Source: Methylobacterium sp. Leaf108 | Lineage (GTDB): Bacteria; Pseudomonadota; Alphaproteobacteria; Rhizobiales; Beijerinckiaceae | NCBI RefSeq assembly: GCF_001423265.1 | Contig: NZ_LMND01000033.1 | Span: 116,431 to 180,430, forward strand | Direction: 5' to 3' | DNA: 64,000 bases | In this document: positions 36,091 through 45,303 of the stretch, piece after piece | How positions within the stretch are numbered: the first letter of the stretch is position 1 | Layout: the number at the start of each line of letters is the position of its first letter | Notes under the pieces: generated by a model | What the model was told of the DNA's origin: nothing | The model's database searches: none | The model's input: only the letters and a program-made list of their open reading frames with translations | Translations under genes and position numbers: made by a program

Positions 36091-37218
36091 TCACATCACC
36101 TCGATGTCGGCCTGGAGGGCGCCGGCGGTCTTGATCGCCTGAAGGATCGAGATGAGGTCGCGCGGGCCGATGCCCAGCGCGTTGAGGCCGTCCACCAGCT
36201 CGCGCAGGGTGACGCCCTCCTTGACCAGGGCGAGCTTGTTGCCGTCGCCGGTGTCGACCCGCACGCCGGTTCGCGGCACCACCACGGTCTGGCCCTGGCT
36301 GAGGGGGGCCGGCTGGCTCACCTGCGGCTGCTCGGTGATGGTGACGGTGAGGTTGCCCTGGGCGATCGCCACCGTGGAGACGCGCACGTCGCGGCCCATC
36401 ACGATGATGCCCGAGCGCTCGTCCACCACCACCCGCGCGGTCTGGTCGGGCTCGACCTTGAGCTGCTCGATCTCGGTGACGAGGCGGATCATGTTGCCGG
36501 TGTACTTGGCCGGGATCTGCAGGGTCACGGTGGCCGGGTCGGTGGGCTCGGCGGTGTCGGCGCCCATGAAGTCGTTGATGGCCGCCGCGATCCGCTTCGA
36601 GGTGGTGAAGTCGGGGTTGCGCAGGGACAGGCGCAGGGTGCGCATGTCGTTCATCTTGAACGCCATCTCGCGCTCGATCATGGCCCCGTTGGGCACCCGC
36701 CCGTTGGTGGGCACGCCGCGGGTGATCTTGGCCGCGTCCCCTTCCGCCGAGAACCCGGCGATGGCCACCGACCCTTGTGCCAGGGCATAGACCTCGCCGT
36801 CGGCGCCCAGCAGCGGCGTCACCAGCAGGGTGCCGCCCTGGAGCGACTTGGCGTCGCCCAGCGACGACACCGTGATGTCGATGCGGTTGCCCTGCGTGGC
36901 GAAGGGCGGCAGGCTCGCCGTCACCATCACCGCGGCGAGGTTCTGCGTGCGCATGGTGGCGCCGCGGGTGTTGACGCCGAGGCGCTCCAGCATCGACTGG
37001 AGGGACTGGCGGGTGAAGGGGATGTTGTTGAGGGTGTCGCCGGTGCCGTTGAGGCCGACGACGATGCCGTAGCCCACGAGCTGGTTCTGGCGCACCCCCT
37101 CGATCGAGGCGAGGTCCTTGACCCGCGACAGGGCGGAGGCGGAATCCGCCAGCCCCAGCAGCATGGCGAGTGCCAAGCCGAAGAAGCGGATGAGGGAACG
37201 GGACGTCGTGGTGGCCAT
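36091..37218 (-). CDS. flgI: flagellar P-ring protein FlgI
   Basis: The 375-residue product starts at the ATG at 37218. A signal peptide (RSLIRFFGLALAMLLGLADSASA) is followed by LSRVKDLASIEGVRQNQLVGYGIVVGLNGTGD, GGTLLVTPLLGADG and the C-terminal LRELVDGLNALGIGPRDLISILQAIK. It is exported by Sec and forms the periplasmic P ring around the rod. fliX lies divergently 247 bp away, the arrangement seen in Caulobacter and relatives. Confidence 0.95.
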   Translation of the reverse strand: MATTTSRSLIRFFGLALAMLLGLADSASALSRVKDLASIEGVRQNQLVGYGIVVGLNGTGDTLNNIPFTRQSLQSMLERLGVNTRGATMRTQNLAAVMVTASLPPFATQGNRIDITVSSLGDAKSLQGGTLLVTPLLGADGEVYALAQGSVAIAGFSAEGDAAKITRGVPTNGRVPNGAMIEREMAFKMNDMRTLRLSLRNPDFTTSKRIAAAINDFMGADTAEPTDPATVTLQIPAKYTGNMIRLVTEIEQLKVEPDQTARVVVDERSGIIVMGRDVRVSTVAIAQGNLTVTITEQPQVSQPAPLSQGQTVVVPRTGVRVDTGDGNKLALVKEGVTLRELVDGLNALGIGPRDLISILQAIKTAGALQADIEVM

Positions 37219-37465
37219 GGTGCCTGACGCGGGTTGAGCGGGACGCCCGGTCCAGTCTGCCAGGAGCATGCCAACCGCCGGGTTAATCCATCCCCTTGAA
37301 AGGGAACGATTTCTTCCATCCGCTCCGTTCCCGGAGAAAGCTGGCCCCCTCGCCTTTCCTGCCGACCCGGCAGCTTCTGCCGGGTCGTTTACGACCGGTT
37401 AACCATGCCGCGCCGATGGTGACCCCCAGAGACGGGGCGTGCGCCCCGCGAGGACCTGCTGACCC

Positions 37466-37888
37466 ATGCGTGTCGACACCCGCTTCGTCGCCCAGGCTGC
37501 GGGGCCCGCCGCGAACGGGCGCCGGCCGGAGGCCGCGGCCTTCGCCCTCGGCGGATCGCAGCCCGCGGCCCCCTCGGTGGGAACCCCGCCCGCGGCCTCG
37601 CTGGCCGGGCTCGACGCGATCCTCACCCTCCAGGGCCAGACCGAGACGCCGATGGAGCGCCGCCGCCGCTCGACCCGCCGCGGCCACGACCTTCTGGACG
37701 GCCTCGACCGCCTCAAGGCGGCGCTCCTGACGGGCCGGGTCTCGACCCGCGACCTCCAGGCCATCGCCGGCCGCCTCTCCGACCGGGCGGCCTCGAGCGG
37801 CGATCCCCGCCTCGACGGCCTCGTGGCCGACATCGAACTGCGGGCGGCGGTGGAATTGGCCAAGCTGCAGATGGGGCGCGGGGTCTGA
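37466..37888 (+). CDS. fliX: flagellar assembly regulator FliX
   Basis: This 140-residue protein begins MRVDTRF. Its C-terminal half matches FliX: RRGHDLLDGLDRLKAALLTGRVS, then DPRLDGLVADIELRAAVELAKLQMG. In Caulobacter FliX couples basal-body assembly to the activator FlbD and sigma-54 class III genes. The middle segment is low-complexity alanine/proline. It is divergent from flgI. Confidence 0.88.
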   Translation: MRVDTRFVAQAAGPAANGRRPEAAAFALGGSQPAAPSVGTPPAASLAGLDAILTLQGQTETPMERRRRSTRRGHDLLDGLDRLKAALLTGRVSTRDLQAIAGRLSDRAASSGDPRLDGLVADIELRAAVELAKLQMGRGV

Positions 37889-38209
37889 TCCACGTTCCGG
37901 TCGATCGCTTGCGTGTCGGGCGAGAACTCCCACCCACTCACCTCATCCTGAGGCGCCCGCGGAAGCGGGCCTCGAAGGAGTCCTCCAGAGAGGTGCGGTC
38001 TCTGGAGAGCACCGACAAGCCGACCGGAAGACCATCGAACCGCACAAGGATGACGGGTTCAAAGGCCGGCTCGATCGATCGTTCCGTGTCGCCCCGAGGA
38101 CGAAGCCCTCGCCGGTTCGGTCTCCGCGCCGTTGACGCCCGGCCCGTGATCTTCGACAAGGCGCGCGATGCGAACCGGCGGCCGACCGGCGCGCCCGCCT
38201 CCGGCCCCG
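37889..38209. other. intergenic region carrying dispersed repeat copy B
   Basis: This 321-bp gap lies between fliX and the MBOAT gene. The repeat at 37941-37980 (CCTCATCCTGAGG...CTCGAAGGAG) matches 4774-4813. No gene, RNA or clear promoter was recognised in the remaining part. Confidence 0.5.
37941..37980 (+). repeat. dispersed intergenic repeat, copy B
   Basis: This 40-base element is almost identical to 4774-4813 and contains the inverted GCCCGCGG/AGCGGGC core. The two copies differ by a few substitutions. Confidence 0.6.
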
Positions 38210-39583
38210 ATGCTGTTCAACGCGTTTCCCTTTCTCCTCGCCTTCCTGCCGGCCGCGCTGATCCTGCACGGGCTCGCCGCCCGCTTCCGGCCCGAGTGGC
38301 GGCTTCCCGTCCTCCTCGTCCTGTCGTTCGTGTTCTACGGCTGGTGGGACGTGCGGTTCCTGCCGCTGCTGGCCGGCTCGATCGGCGTGAACTGGCTCGT
38401 GGCGCGGCTCTTTCTGCGGAGCGGCGCGGGATGGCTGATCGCGCTCGCCATCGGGGCCAACCTCGTCGTCCTGGCGTCGTTCAAGTACCTGAACTTCTTC
38501 GCCGGTCTGGCGAACCTCGTCCCGGGCGTGGCGCTGCCGCAGGCCGATCTCGTCCTGCCGCTGGGGATCTCGTTCTTCACCTTCCACCACGTGATGTACC
38601 TCGTGGACCTGCGCGCCGGCCGGGCGCCGCCCTACGGCCTCGTGCGCTACGCCCTCTACATCGCCTTCTTCCCGCAGGTGCTGGCCGGCCCCCTCGTGCG
38701 CTGGCGCGAGATCATGCACCAGTTCGACGAGGCGCCCTATGCGCGCCCCGATGCCGCCGAACGGTTCGGGCGCGGCATCCTGCTCCTCTGCGTCGGCCTC
38801 TCGAAGAAGGTCTTCCTGGGCGATCCGCTGGGCGCCGTGGTCAACCCGGTGTTCCAGGCCGCCGCCGCGGGGCAGGCCGTCACCATGGCCGAGGCCTGGC
38901 AGGCGGCGCTCGGCTTCACCTTCCAGATCTACTTCGATTTTTCCGGCTACACCGACATGGCGCTCGGCATCGCGCTCCTGTTCGGCATCGTGCTGCCGCA
39001 GAACTTCGATGCCCCCTACCGCGCCGCCTCGCTCCAGGATTTCTGGCGGCGCTGGCACATGACCCTGTCGCGGTTCCTGCGCGACTACCTCTACATTCCC
39101 CTCGGCGGCAACCGGTATGGCCTCGCCGTGCAGTTCGGCGCCCTGTTCGCCACGATGACGCTGGGCGGCCTCTGGCACGGGGCCGGCCTCACCTTCGTCG
39201 CCTGGGGCGCCGCCCACGGCGTCGGGCTCGGCGTGGCCCTGCTCTGGCGCCGGGCCGGGCTGCCGATGCCGGCGCTGCTCGGCTGGGCGCTCACCTTCCT
39301 CTTCGTCGTGGTCACCTGGGTGTTGTTTCGCGCCACCAGCTTCGAGGCGGTGGCGGCGATCTACAGGGGGATGGTGGGTCTCGCCCCGCAGGGCTCGGGC
39401 TTTCGCTGGCGAACCCTGGTCCTGGCCGCCGCGGTGGCGATGCTCGGCCCCACCGCCTGGGTCGCGGTGCAGCGGGTGCAGCCCTCCCGCCTCGCCGCGA
39501 TCCTGAGCGCGCTGCTGTTCGTGGTCCTCCTCCTCAAGATCGGGGACGATGCGAACTACGACTTCATCTACTTCCAGTTCTGA
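38210..39583 (+). CDS. MBOAT-family membrane O-acyltransferase
   Basis: The 457-residue product starts at the ATG at 38210. It is a polytopic inner-membrane protein of the AlgI/DltB type with FYGWWDVRFLPLL, SFFTFHHVMYLVDL, the FDFSGYTDMALG motif and FWRRWHMTLSRFLRDYLYIPLGGNRYG. The active His lies in GGLWHGAGLTF. It moves an acyl group, usually acetyl, across the membrane onto an extracytoplasmic polymer. The next gene starts three bases after its stop and encodes an SGNH-like partner. The acceptor is unknown. Confidence 0.92.
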   Translation: MLFNAFPFLLAFLPAALILHGLAARFRPEWRLPVLLVLSFVFYGWWDVRFLPLLAGSIGVNWLVARLFLRSGAGWLIALAIGANLVVLASFKYLNFFAGLANLVPGVALPQADLVLPLGISFFTFHHVMYLVDLRAGRAPPYGLVRYALYIAFFPQVLAGPLVRWREIMHQFDEAPYARPDAAERFGRGILLLCVGLSKKVFLGDPLGAVVNPVFQAAAAGQAVTMAEAWQAALGFTFQIYFDFSGYTDMALGIALLFGIVLPQNFDAPYRAASLQDFWRRWHMTLSRFLRDYLYIPLGGNRYGLAVQFGALFATMTLGGLWHGAGLTFVAWGAAHGVGLGVALLWRRAGLPMPALLGWALTFLFVVVTWVLFRATSFEAVAAIYRGMVGLAPQGSGFRWRTLVLAAAVAMLGPTAWVAVQRVQPSRLAAILSALLFVVLLLKIGDDANYDFIYFQF

Positions 39584-39586
39584 GCG

Positions 39587-40618
39587 ATGGCCGTGACGTG
39601 GCGCGCCTTCGCGGGATGGTTCGGCGGCGGCGCCGCCGCGATCCTGTCCGGCTACTTGCTTCTCGCCTTCCTGGTCGATCCCTACGACAGCGGCCGTTCG
39701 CCGGTCTCCACGGGGGTCGGCGTACGCCCGCAGGGGCCGCGCACGGCCGTGGCGAGCCGCGGGCGCGACACCGCCTTCGCCGGGGCGGTGATCGGCAATT
39801 CCCACATCCAGCTCGTCTCGCCCGAGCGCTTGGGCGAGGCCACCGGCATCCCGTTCGTCCAGCTCTCGGTGCCGGCGACGAGCCCGGCCGAGCAGTTCGC
39901 GATTCTCGCCTGGTACCTGCGCCACCACCCGCAACCGGAGGCGATCGTCATCGCGCCCGACGAGTACTGGTGCACCGACGACCCGGCCCTGCCCAACCCG
40001 AAGTCGTTCCCGTTCTGGCTCCTGTCCGACTCCGCCACGGCCTACCTGCGCGGGCTCCTGCGCTTCTCGGTGGCGCAGGAGGTGGTCAACCGCCTCGGCC
40101 GCGCGCTGGCGCGCGATCCGGCCCGCGCGCCGCCGGACGGCTGGTCGGACTACGAGCCCGAGTACCTCGGGCTCGCCGCGGGCGATGCCCGGCAGGCCGC
40201 GGCGCAGGAGGCCCAGCGCGATACCCCCGCCCCGCAGACCCCCGACCCCGGCCGGGCCGGCCCCGGCTTCCCGGCCGCCGAGCGTTTCGCGCATCTGGCC
40301 GGCGGCCTGCCCGCGAGGACCGCCCTCGTCGTGGTGTTCCCGCCGATCGCGCCCGCTGCCCTGGCGCGGCCCGGCACCGCCCGCCATGCGGCGGAGGCGG
40401 CCTGCAAGGCGGCGGTCGCGGCGGCGGCCCGCGTCCACCCCCGCACAGCCGTCCTCGACTGGCGCCGGCCCCGGCCGGACCTCGACGATCCGTCCCAGTT
40501 CTTCGACGCCGGGCACTACCGCCACCCGGTGGCGCGACGCCTCGCCGATGCCGTGGGCGCGGAAATCCGCCGTTTGGTCGCCCGCAAGGAGGGTGGCGGC
40601 CCCCCGGCACAGCCGTGA
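39587..40618 (+). CDS. SGNH-like membrane-anchored protein paired with the MBOAT enzyme
   Basis: This 343-residue protein has one N-terminal membrane helix (GWFGGGAAAILSGYLLLAFLVDPYDSG). The block FAGAVIGNSHIQLV would hold a Ser and adjacent His of an SGNH-like elbow. A C-terminal QFFDAGHYRHPVARRLA supplies a D..H pair. This matches the AlgJ/AlgX/PatB-type partners that transfer acetyl from an MBOAT protein to a glycan. The periplasmic location is inferred. The two genes are almost contiguous, indicating a functional pair. Confidence 0.68.
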   Translation: MAVTWRAFAGWFGGGAAAILSGYLLLAFLVDPYDSGRSPVSTGVGVRPQGPRTAVASRGRDTAFAGAVIGNSHIQLVSPERLGEATGIPFVQLSVPATSPAEQFAILAWYLRHHPQPEAIVIAPDEYWCTDDPALPNPKSFPFWLLSDSATAYLRGLLRFSVAQEVVNRLGRALARDPARAPPDGWSDYEPEYLGLAAGDARQAAAQEAQRDTPAPQTPDPGRAGPGFPAAERFAHLAGGLPARTALVVVFPPIAPAALARPGTARHAAEAACKAAVAAAARVHPRTAVLDWRRPRPDLDDPSQFFDAGHYRHPVARRLADAVGAEIRRLVARKEGGGPPAQP

Positions 40619-40762
40619 CGGGTTTGCCGCAGGGGGCGTCTCATCGGCCCTGACGGGGAGGTTGAGACAAAGCAGTGCGTTGTGGTGGAGGCAGGGCTCC
40701 ATTATAGGCTCGCGAAACATCGCCGCAGACCGGCCGCGACGGGTTGGCGAAGGGTTGTCAGG

Positions 40763-41182
40763 ATGGCGAAAGTCACGATCGAGGACGGTTACGTACCCAC
40801 CGAAGCCGAGCCGTTCATGAACGACCGGCAACGGGAATATTTTCGTCGCAAGCTGCTCGGGTGGAAAAGCGAGATCCTGCGCGAGGCGCAGGACACGCTG
40901 GTCGCTCTCCAGAGCGAGAACGAGAACCACCCCGACCTCGCCGACCGCGCCTCCTCTGAGACGGACAGGGCGATCGAGCTGAGGGCGCGCGACCGCCAGC
41001 GCAAGCTCACCGGCAAGATCGACTCGGCGCTGTCGCGCCTCGAAGACGGCACCTACGGCTATTGCGAGGAAACGGGCGAGCCGATCTCCCTCAAGCGTCT
41101 CGACGCCAGGCCCATCGCCACGCTGTCCCTCGAAGCCCAGGAGCGTCACGAGCGCCGGGAGCGGGTCTACCGCGACGATTGA
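40763..41182 (+). CDS. dksA: DksA-family RNA polymerase-binding protein
   Basis: The 139-residue product starts at the ATG at 40763. The coiled-coil part (YFRRKLLGWKSEILREAQDTLVALQ) carries the DxxDxA-type tip DLADRASSETD. The zinc-finger region reads YGYCEETGEPISLKRLDARPIATLSLEAQE, so only one of the four zinc cysteines remains. Non-zinc DksA proteins are known to work in other bacteria. It modulates rRNA and stress promoters with ppGpp. Confidence 0.92.
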   Translation: MAKVTIEDGYVPTEAEPFMNDRQREYFRRKLLGWKSEILREAQDTLVALQSENENHPDLADRASSETDRAIELRARDRQRKLTGKIDSALSRLEDGTYGYCEETGEPISLKRLDARPIATLSLEAQERHERRERVYRDD

Positions 41183-41262
41183 ACCGGACCCGGCCCGTGG
41201 ATCGGTGCGGGTGGGGCTGGAACGCGAGACCTCCGGCGGACTATGTGCATGGCCAGCCACAA

Positions 41263-41280
41263 GGACCCGCATACGGGTCC
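41263..41280. terminator. hairpin between dksA and the small secreted protein gene
   Basis: GGACCCG-CATA-CGGGTCC is a perfect 7-bp stem with a four-base loop, 80 bases after the dksA stop and just before the next gene's ribosome site. There is no T-tract. It could serve as a weak terminator or mRNA-stabilising element. Confidence 0.35.
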
Positions 41281-41297
41281 GGCCAGGAGGACACGCC

Positions 41298-41696
41298 ATG
41301 ACGCTCAGCCCGATCCGCCTCGGCGGCTTTCTCGCCATCGCCCTCCTCGGGCCGGCCTCGGCGCAGCCCGTGGCTCCGCCCGCCGAAGGGTCCGCCGCCC
41401 AGCAGCTCGACCTGCCCAAGCTCGATCCCAAGCGCAACAACGCGGTCCGGCTCGCGGGACTGGTGGGGTTCGTCAACGAATCCTGCCCTGACCTGAAGCC
41501 CGATTACGAGCGGTTCAAGCAGGTGCTGTCCCGCCTCGGCGTCGATCCGGCCGACCTCGAAGGCAACGAACTGCGCCTGCACGCGATGTCCTACATCGAG
41601 GCCTACCGGAAGGACGTGCCGGCCAATTGCGCCCGCGCCGTGCAGAACTTCGGCGAGGCCGGCACCACCGTTCCCGGCCTGATCGGCAAGCGCTGA
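41298..41696 (+). CDS. small secreted protein of unknown function
   Basis: The 132-residue product starts at the ATG at 41298 with AGGAGG upstream. A clear signal peptide (IRLGGFLAIALLGPASAQP) is followed by a helical domain with two cysteines (NESCPDLKP and VPANCARAV) that could form a disulfide. It is complete. I do not recognise the family. It lies between dksA and the large TPR protein. Confidence 0.7.
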   Translation: MTLSPIRLGGFLAIALLGPASAQPVAPPAEGSAAQQLDLPKLDPKRNNAVRLAGLVGFVNESCPDLKPDYERFKQVLSRLGVDPADLEGNELRLHAMSYIEAYRKDVPANCARAVQNFGEAGTTVPGLIGKR

Positions 41697-41893
41697 GGCC
41701 GGCGCCGGCGGCGCTTTCGGCGGGTCCGTTCACCGTGTCGACGTCGTCCGGCCGGGCGACGCGATTTCGAGACGCCGCCGGATGTCGGCGTTAGGCGCCC
41801 GTTAGCCTCGATCGGGGAGAGTCCCTCCCAGAGTGTGGCGTAAGGCGGCGAGTCTCCGGTGGGGGCCGTCGCCATCGGGTTTGGCGTTCAGCG

Positions 41894-44800
41894 ATGGGTC
41901 TCGGTGCCGGTATCGCGACAGGACGGGGGCGGCTTTGCGCCGTTGTCCTCCTCGCGATTCTCGCCGCCTTCTCGCGGGGGGCGGATGCCGAGGCCGCCAA
42001 GCTCCTGGCGGTCAAGGGCCAGCAGGCCGACCGCTACGGCCGGATCGTCCTCACCTTCGACAGCCAGGTCGCCGTGAAGGCCACCGTCTCCGGCTCCGTC
42101 ATGGTGGTGCGCTTCGGGGAGGCGAGCCCGTCCGGCCCCGAGCGCATCGCCGCCGAGATGCCGGATTACGTGACGGCGGTGCGCCGCGACCCCGACGGGA
42201 CCGGCATGCGCATCGCCCTGCAGCGCCCGTTCCGCCTCAACGTACAGAGCGCGGGCGAGCAGGTGTTCATCGATCTTCTCACCGAGGCCTGGTCGGGCCT
42301 GCCGCCGCCGCTGCCGCCCGAGACGGTGGCCGAGCTGTTCCGACGCACCAAGGCCGCCGAAGCGGCCCTGCGCGCCGCCATGCCCCCGCCCGAGCCGCGG
42401 CGCCTCGTCCTCGAACTGTCCCATCTGCCCACGGTCACCCGCCTCAGCCTGCGCCTGCCGCCGGAGGCCGCGCCGCGTTTCGAGCGCATCGGCGAGGCTG
42501 AAACCCGCCTGTCGATCCCCGGGGCCTGGCGCATCGACGATGTCGCCGCGCGGGGCCGCACCAAGCCGGCCATCGAGGCGCTGGCGGTGGAGACCGACGT
42601 GACCGGCGCCCGCCTCCGGGTGACCCCGGCCGCCGGCTGGAGCGTGCGCACCGACCGCGACGAGGACGGCGTCACCCTCGACGTCGTGCGCACCGATCCG
42701 TCGGAGCCGGCCAAGTCCATCGCGATCGCCAATCCCCTCGTCACGGCCAAGGCCGCCGCCCAGGCTCCCTCGCCCGCCGCCCAGGCTTCCTCGCCCGCCG
42801 CCCAGGCTCCCTCGCCCGCCGCGGTCGGCGCCGGGGCCCAGCCGCCCGCACAGAAACCCGCCGACGAGATGCGCCCCGTGCCGGCGCCGAGCCCCGTGGC
42901 GGTGGTGCGGCCCGATGGCCCCGGCCTCGCCTTTCCGTTCAAGCGGCTGCCCCCGGCCGCCCTGTTCGAGCGGGCCGGGATCGCGACCTTGGTGTTCGAG
43001 ACGGCCGAGCCGGTGCCCGCGCCCGCGACGGAGCCGCCGTTCGTGAGCGTCGGCCCTCCCCTGCGCACCGCCGGCGTCGTCGCCTTGCGCTTTTCGGTCC
43101 CCCGAGACCGCCTCCTCGACCTCGTCCCGATGGGGAGCCCCGAGGCGCCCACCGGCTGGGAACTGGTGGCAGGGGAGAACCTGTCGGCCAGCGAGAACCT
43201 CCAGGTCACGCGAAGATCCGAATCCGGCGGACGACTTGCCGTGGCCGTCAACCTGCCCCGCCCCGGCAGCGCCACCTGGCTCGACCTCGACGGCGAGCGG
43301 GTCGCCGTGGTCACCGGCCACGGGCCGAGACCCGCCAGCATCCCCAAGCGCCAGCTGTTCGTGGACTTCGAGATCCTGCAGAGCCGCCAGGGCGTCGCCG
43401 TCCTCGCCCAGGCGGACGACCTCCTGGTGCGCCCCGACATCGACGGCGTCGCCATCGCCAGGGAATCCGGCATGGCCGTTTCCGGGGTGGCGCGGGCCCT
43501 CGATCCGATCCTGGCCGCGGTCAACGACCTGGCGGTGGAGCGCGGGCCGTGGGAGGCCTCGCGCAGCGCGGGCGTCAGGGACCTCCTCGTCGAGCAGTCG
43601 CAGGCCGCCGCCGGCGCCGCCAGGCCCGTCCGCGGGCCCTTGCGCCTCGTCCTCGCCAAGACCCTTCTCGCCAACCGCTTCGACCTCGAGGCCCTGGGCG
43701 TCCTCGGCGCGGCGGCGGCCGAGGACCCGGTGATCGCCGGGCAGCGCGACGTCGCGATCCTCACCGGCATCGCCCTGGCGCGGACCGATCGCGCCGCCGA
43801 GGCGCGGCGCATCTTCGGGGCCGAGGCGTTCAAGCGCGATCCCGAGGCGCGGCTCTGGTCCGCCTTCCTCGACGCCAAGGCGGGCCGCTGGAAGGAGGCC
43901 GATGCCGGTTTCCGGGCCACCGCCGACGTCCTCGATCGCTATCCCGACGACCTCCAGGCGCAGTTGCGCGCCGGCGCGGCCGAGGCCGCCGTGGAGACCG
44001 GCGACTGGGAGACCGCCTCGCGCCAGCTCACCACCGCCGCGGCGCGGGCGGCGGACCGCCTGATCCAGGACCGGATCGTGCTGCTGCGCGCCCGCGTCGA
44101 CGAGGTCACCGGCCAGACCGCCGCCGCCTTCTCCGCCTACGAGCGGCTGGTGGACGCGGCCGTCGAGCCCGTCGCCGCCGAGGCGACCCTGCGCGCCGCC
44201 GTCCTCGGCCAGGCGCTGGGCAAGATGCCGACGCCCGAGGCCATCGAGCGCCTGGAGCGGCTGCTCCTGACCTGGCGCGGCGGCGACGTCCAGTTCCAGA
44301 CCATCGCGACCTTGAGCCAGCTCTACAGCCAAGCCCGCCAGTGGCGCCAAGCCTTCCTGGCCGCGCGCCGGGCCGAAGCGTTCGCGCCGGATTCCCCCCT
44401 CGCCCGCACCCTGCACGCCTCGGCCCAGGCGCTGTTCGACGACCTTTTCCTCGGCGAGCGGGCCTCCCTCGTCTCGGGGGTGGAGGCGCTGGCCCTGTAT
44501 TTCGACTTCAAGGAGTTCGCCCCCATCGGCCGGCGCGGCGACGAGATCGTGCGCCGCCTCGCCGACCGGTTGGTTCAGCTCGACCTGCTCGATTCCGCGG
44601 GCGAACTGCTGCAGCATCAGGTCGACCATCGCCTGACCGGTGCGGCCCGCGCCGGCGTGGCTGCGCGCCTCGCCTCGATCCGGATCATGGACGAGAAGCC
44701 CCTCCTCGCCCTCAAGGTCATCGACGCGACCTACGCGCCCGAGCTGCCCGAGGACCTGCGCCGTGCCAGGGCGCTCCTGCGCGCCCGCGCCCTCTCCGAC

Positions 44801-45298
44801 CTGTCGCGGACCGACCTCGCCCTCGAGACGATCGAAGGCGAGACAGGGCCGGACGCCTCGCGCCTGCGCGCCGACATCCTGTGGAGCGGGCGGCGCTGGC
44901 GCGAGGCCGGCGAGGCGCACGAGGCCCTGGTCGGCGAGGCCTGGCGCGCGCGCACGCCTTTGGAGGACGCCATGCGCGCCGACGTGATCCGCGCCGCCGT
45001 CGCCTACGGCCTGGCCGGGGAGACCCTGGGGATCGAGCGCCTGCGCGCCAAGTTCGCCGGTGCGATGGCCGAGAGCGCGGACGCCCGCACCTTCGCGCTG
45101 CTCACCCAGCCGAACGCCGTGCGGAGCCAGGGCTTCCGCGAGGTGGCGCAGAAGGCCACCAGCGCCGAGACCCTCAAGGCCTTCCTCAAGGAATACCGCA
45201 AGCGCTACCCCGACACCGCGGTCCCGCCGCGCGGCCAGCGCGACGGCGAGACCCGCGCCGCGGTCCAGGGCGAGGCCCCCGCGGTGCCGCCCGGTTGA
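41894..45298 (+). CDS. large secreted tetratricopeptide-type protein
   Basis: This 1134-residue protein has an N-terminal signal (LCAVVLLAILAAFSRGADAEAA). A beta-rich AMIN-like segment follows (DRYGRIVLTFDSQVAVKATVSGSVMVVRF), then a proline/alanine linker with a 7-residue repeat. The long alpha-helical second half has TPR-like pairs such as EARRIFGAEAFKRDPEARLWSAFLDAKAGRWKEADAGFR. Similar proteins sit beside flagellar/motility genes in alphaproteobacteria, but the function is not established. It is probably periplasmic and a scaffold for protein contacts. No enzymatic motif was seen. Confidence 0.75.
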   Translation: MGLGAGIATGRGRLCAVVLLAILAAFSRGADAEAAKLLAVKGQQADRYGRIVLTFDSQVAVKATVSGSVMVVRFGEASPSGPERIAAEMPDYVTAVRRDPDGTGMRIALQRPFRLNVQSAGEQVFIDLLTEAWSGLPPPLPPETVAELFRRTKAAEAALRAAMPPPEPRRLVLELSHLPTVTRLSLRLPPEAAPRFERIGEAETRLSIPGAWRIDDVAARGRTKPAIEALAVETDVTGARLRVTPAAGWSVRTDRDEDGVTLDVVRTDPSEPAKSIAIANPLVTAKAAAQAPSPAAQASSPAAQAPSPAAVGAGAQPPAQKPADEMRPVPAPSPVAVVRPDGPGLAFPFKRLPPAALFERAGIATLVFETAEPVPAPATEPPFVSVGPPLRTAGVVALRFSVPRDRLLDLVPMGSPEAPTGWELVAGENLSASENLQVTRRSESGGRLAVAVNLPRPGSATWLDLDGERVAVVTGHGPRPASIPKRQLFVDFEILQSRQGVAVLAQADDLLVRPDIDGVAIARESGMAVSGVARALDPILAAVNDLAVERGPWEASRSAGVRDLLVEQSQAAAGAARPVRGPLRLVLAKTLLANRFDLEALGVLGAAAAEDPVIAGQRDVAILTGIALARTDRAAEARRIFGAEAFKRDPEARLWSAFLDAKAGRWKEADAGFRATADVLDRYPDDLQAQLRAGAAEAAVETGDWETASRQLTTAAARAADRLIQDRIVLLRARVDEVTGQTAAAFSAYERLVDAAVEPVAAEATLRAAVLGQALGKMPTPEAIERLERLLLTWRGGDVQFQTIATLSQLYSQARQWRQAFLAARRAEAFAPDSPLARTLHASAQALFDDLFLGERASLVSGVEALALYFDFKEFAPIGRRGDEIVRRLADRLVQLDLLDSAGELLQHQVDHRLTGAARAGVAARLASIRIMDEKPLLALKVIDATYAPELPEDLRRARALLRARALSDLSRTDLALETIEGETGPDASRLRADILWSGRRWREAGEAHEALVGEAWRARTPLEDAMRADVIRAAVAYGLAGETLGIERLRAKFAGAMAESADARTFALLTQPNAVRSQGFREVAQKATSAETLKAFLKEYRKRYPDTAVPPRGQRDGETRAAVQGEAPAVPPG
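42758..42820 (+). repeat. three tandem 21-bp units inside the TPR gene
   Basis: Units at 42758-42778, 42779-42799 and 42800-42820 (GCCCAGGCTCCCTCGCCCGCC, second with one base change) encode AQA(P/S)SPA three times. They are in frame, in the linker between the AMIN-like and helical parts, so copy number can vary without breaking the protein. Confidence 0.9.
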
Positions 45299-45303
45299 GC
45301 CAA

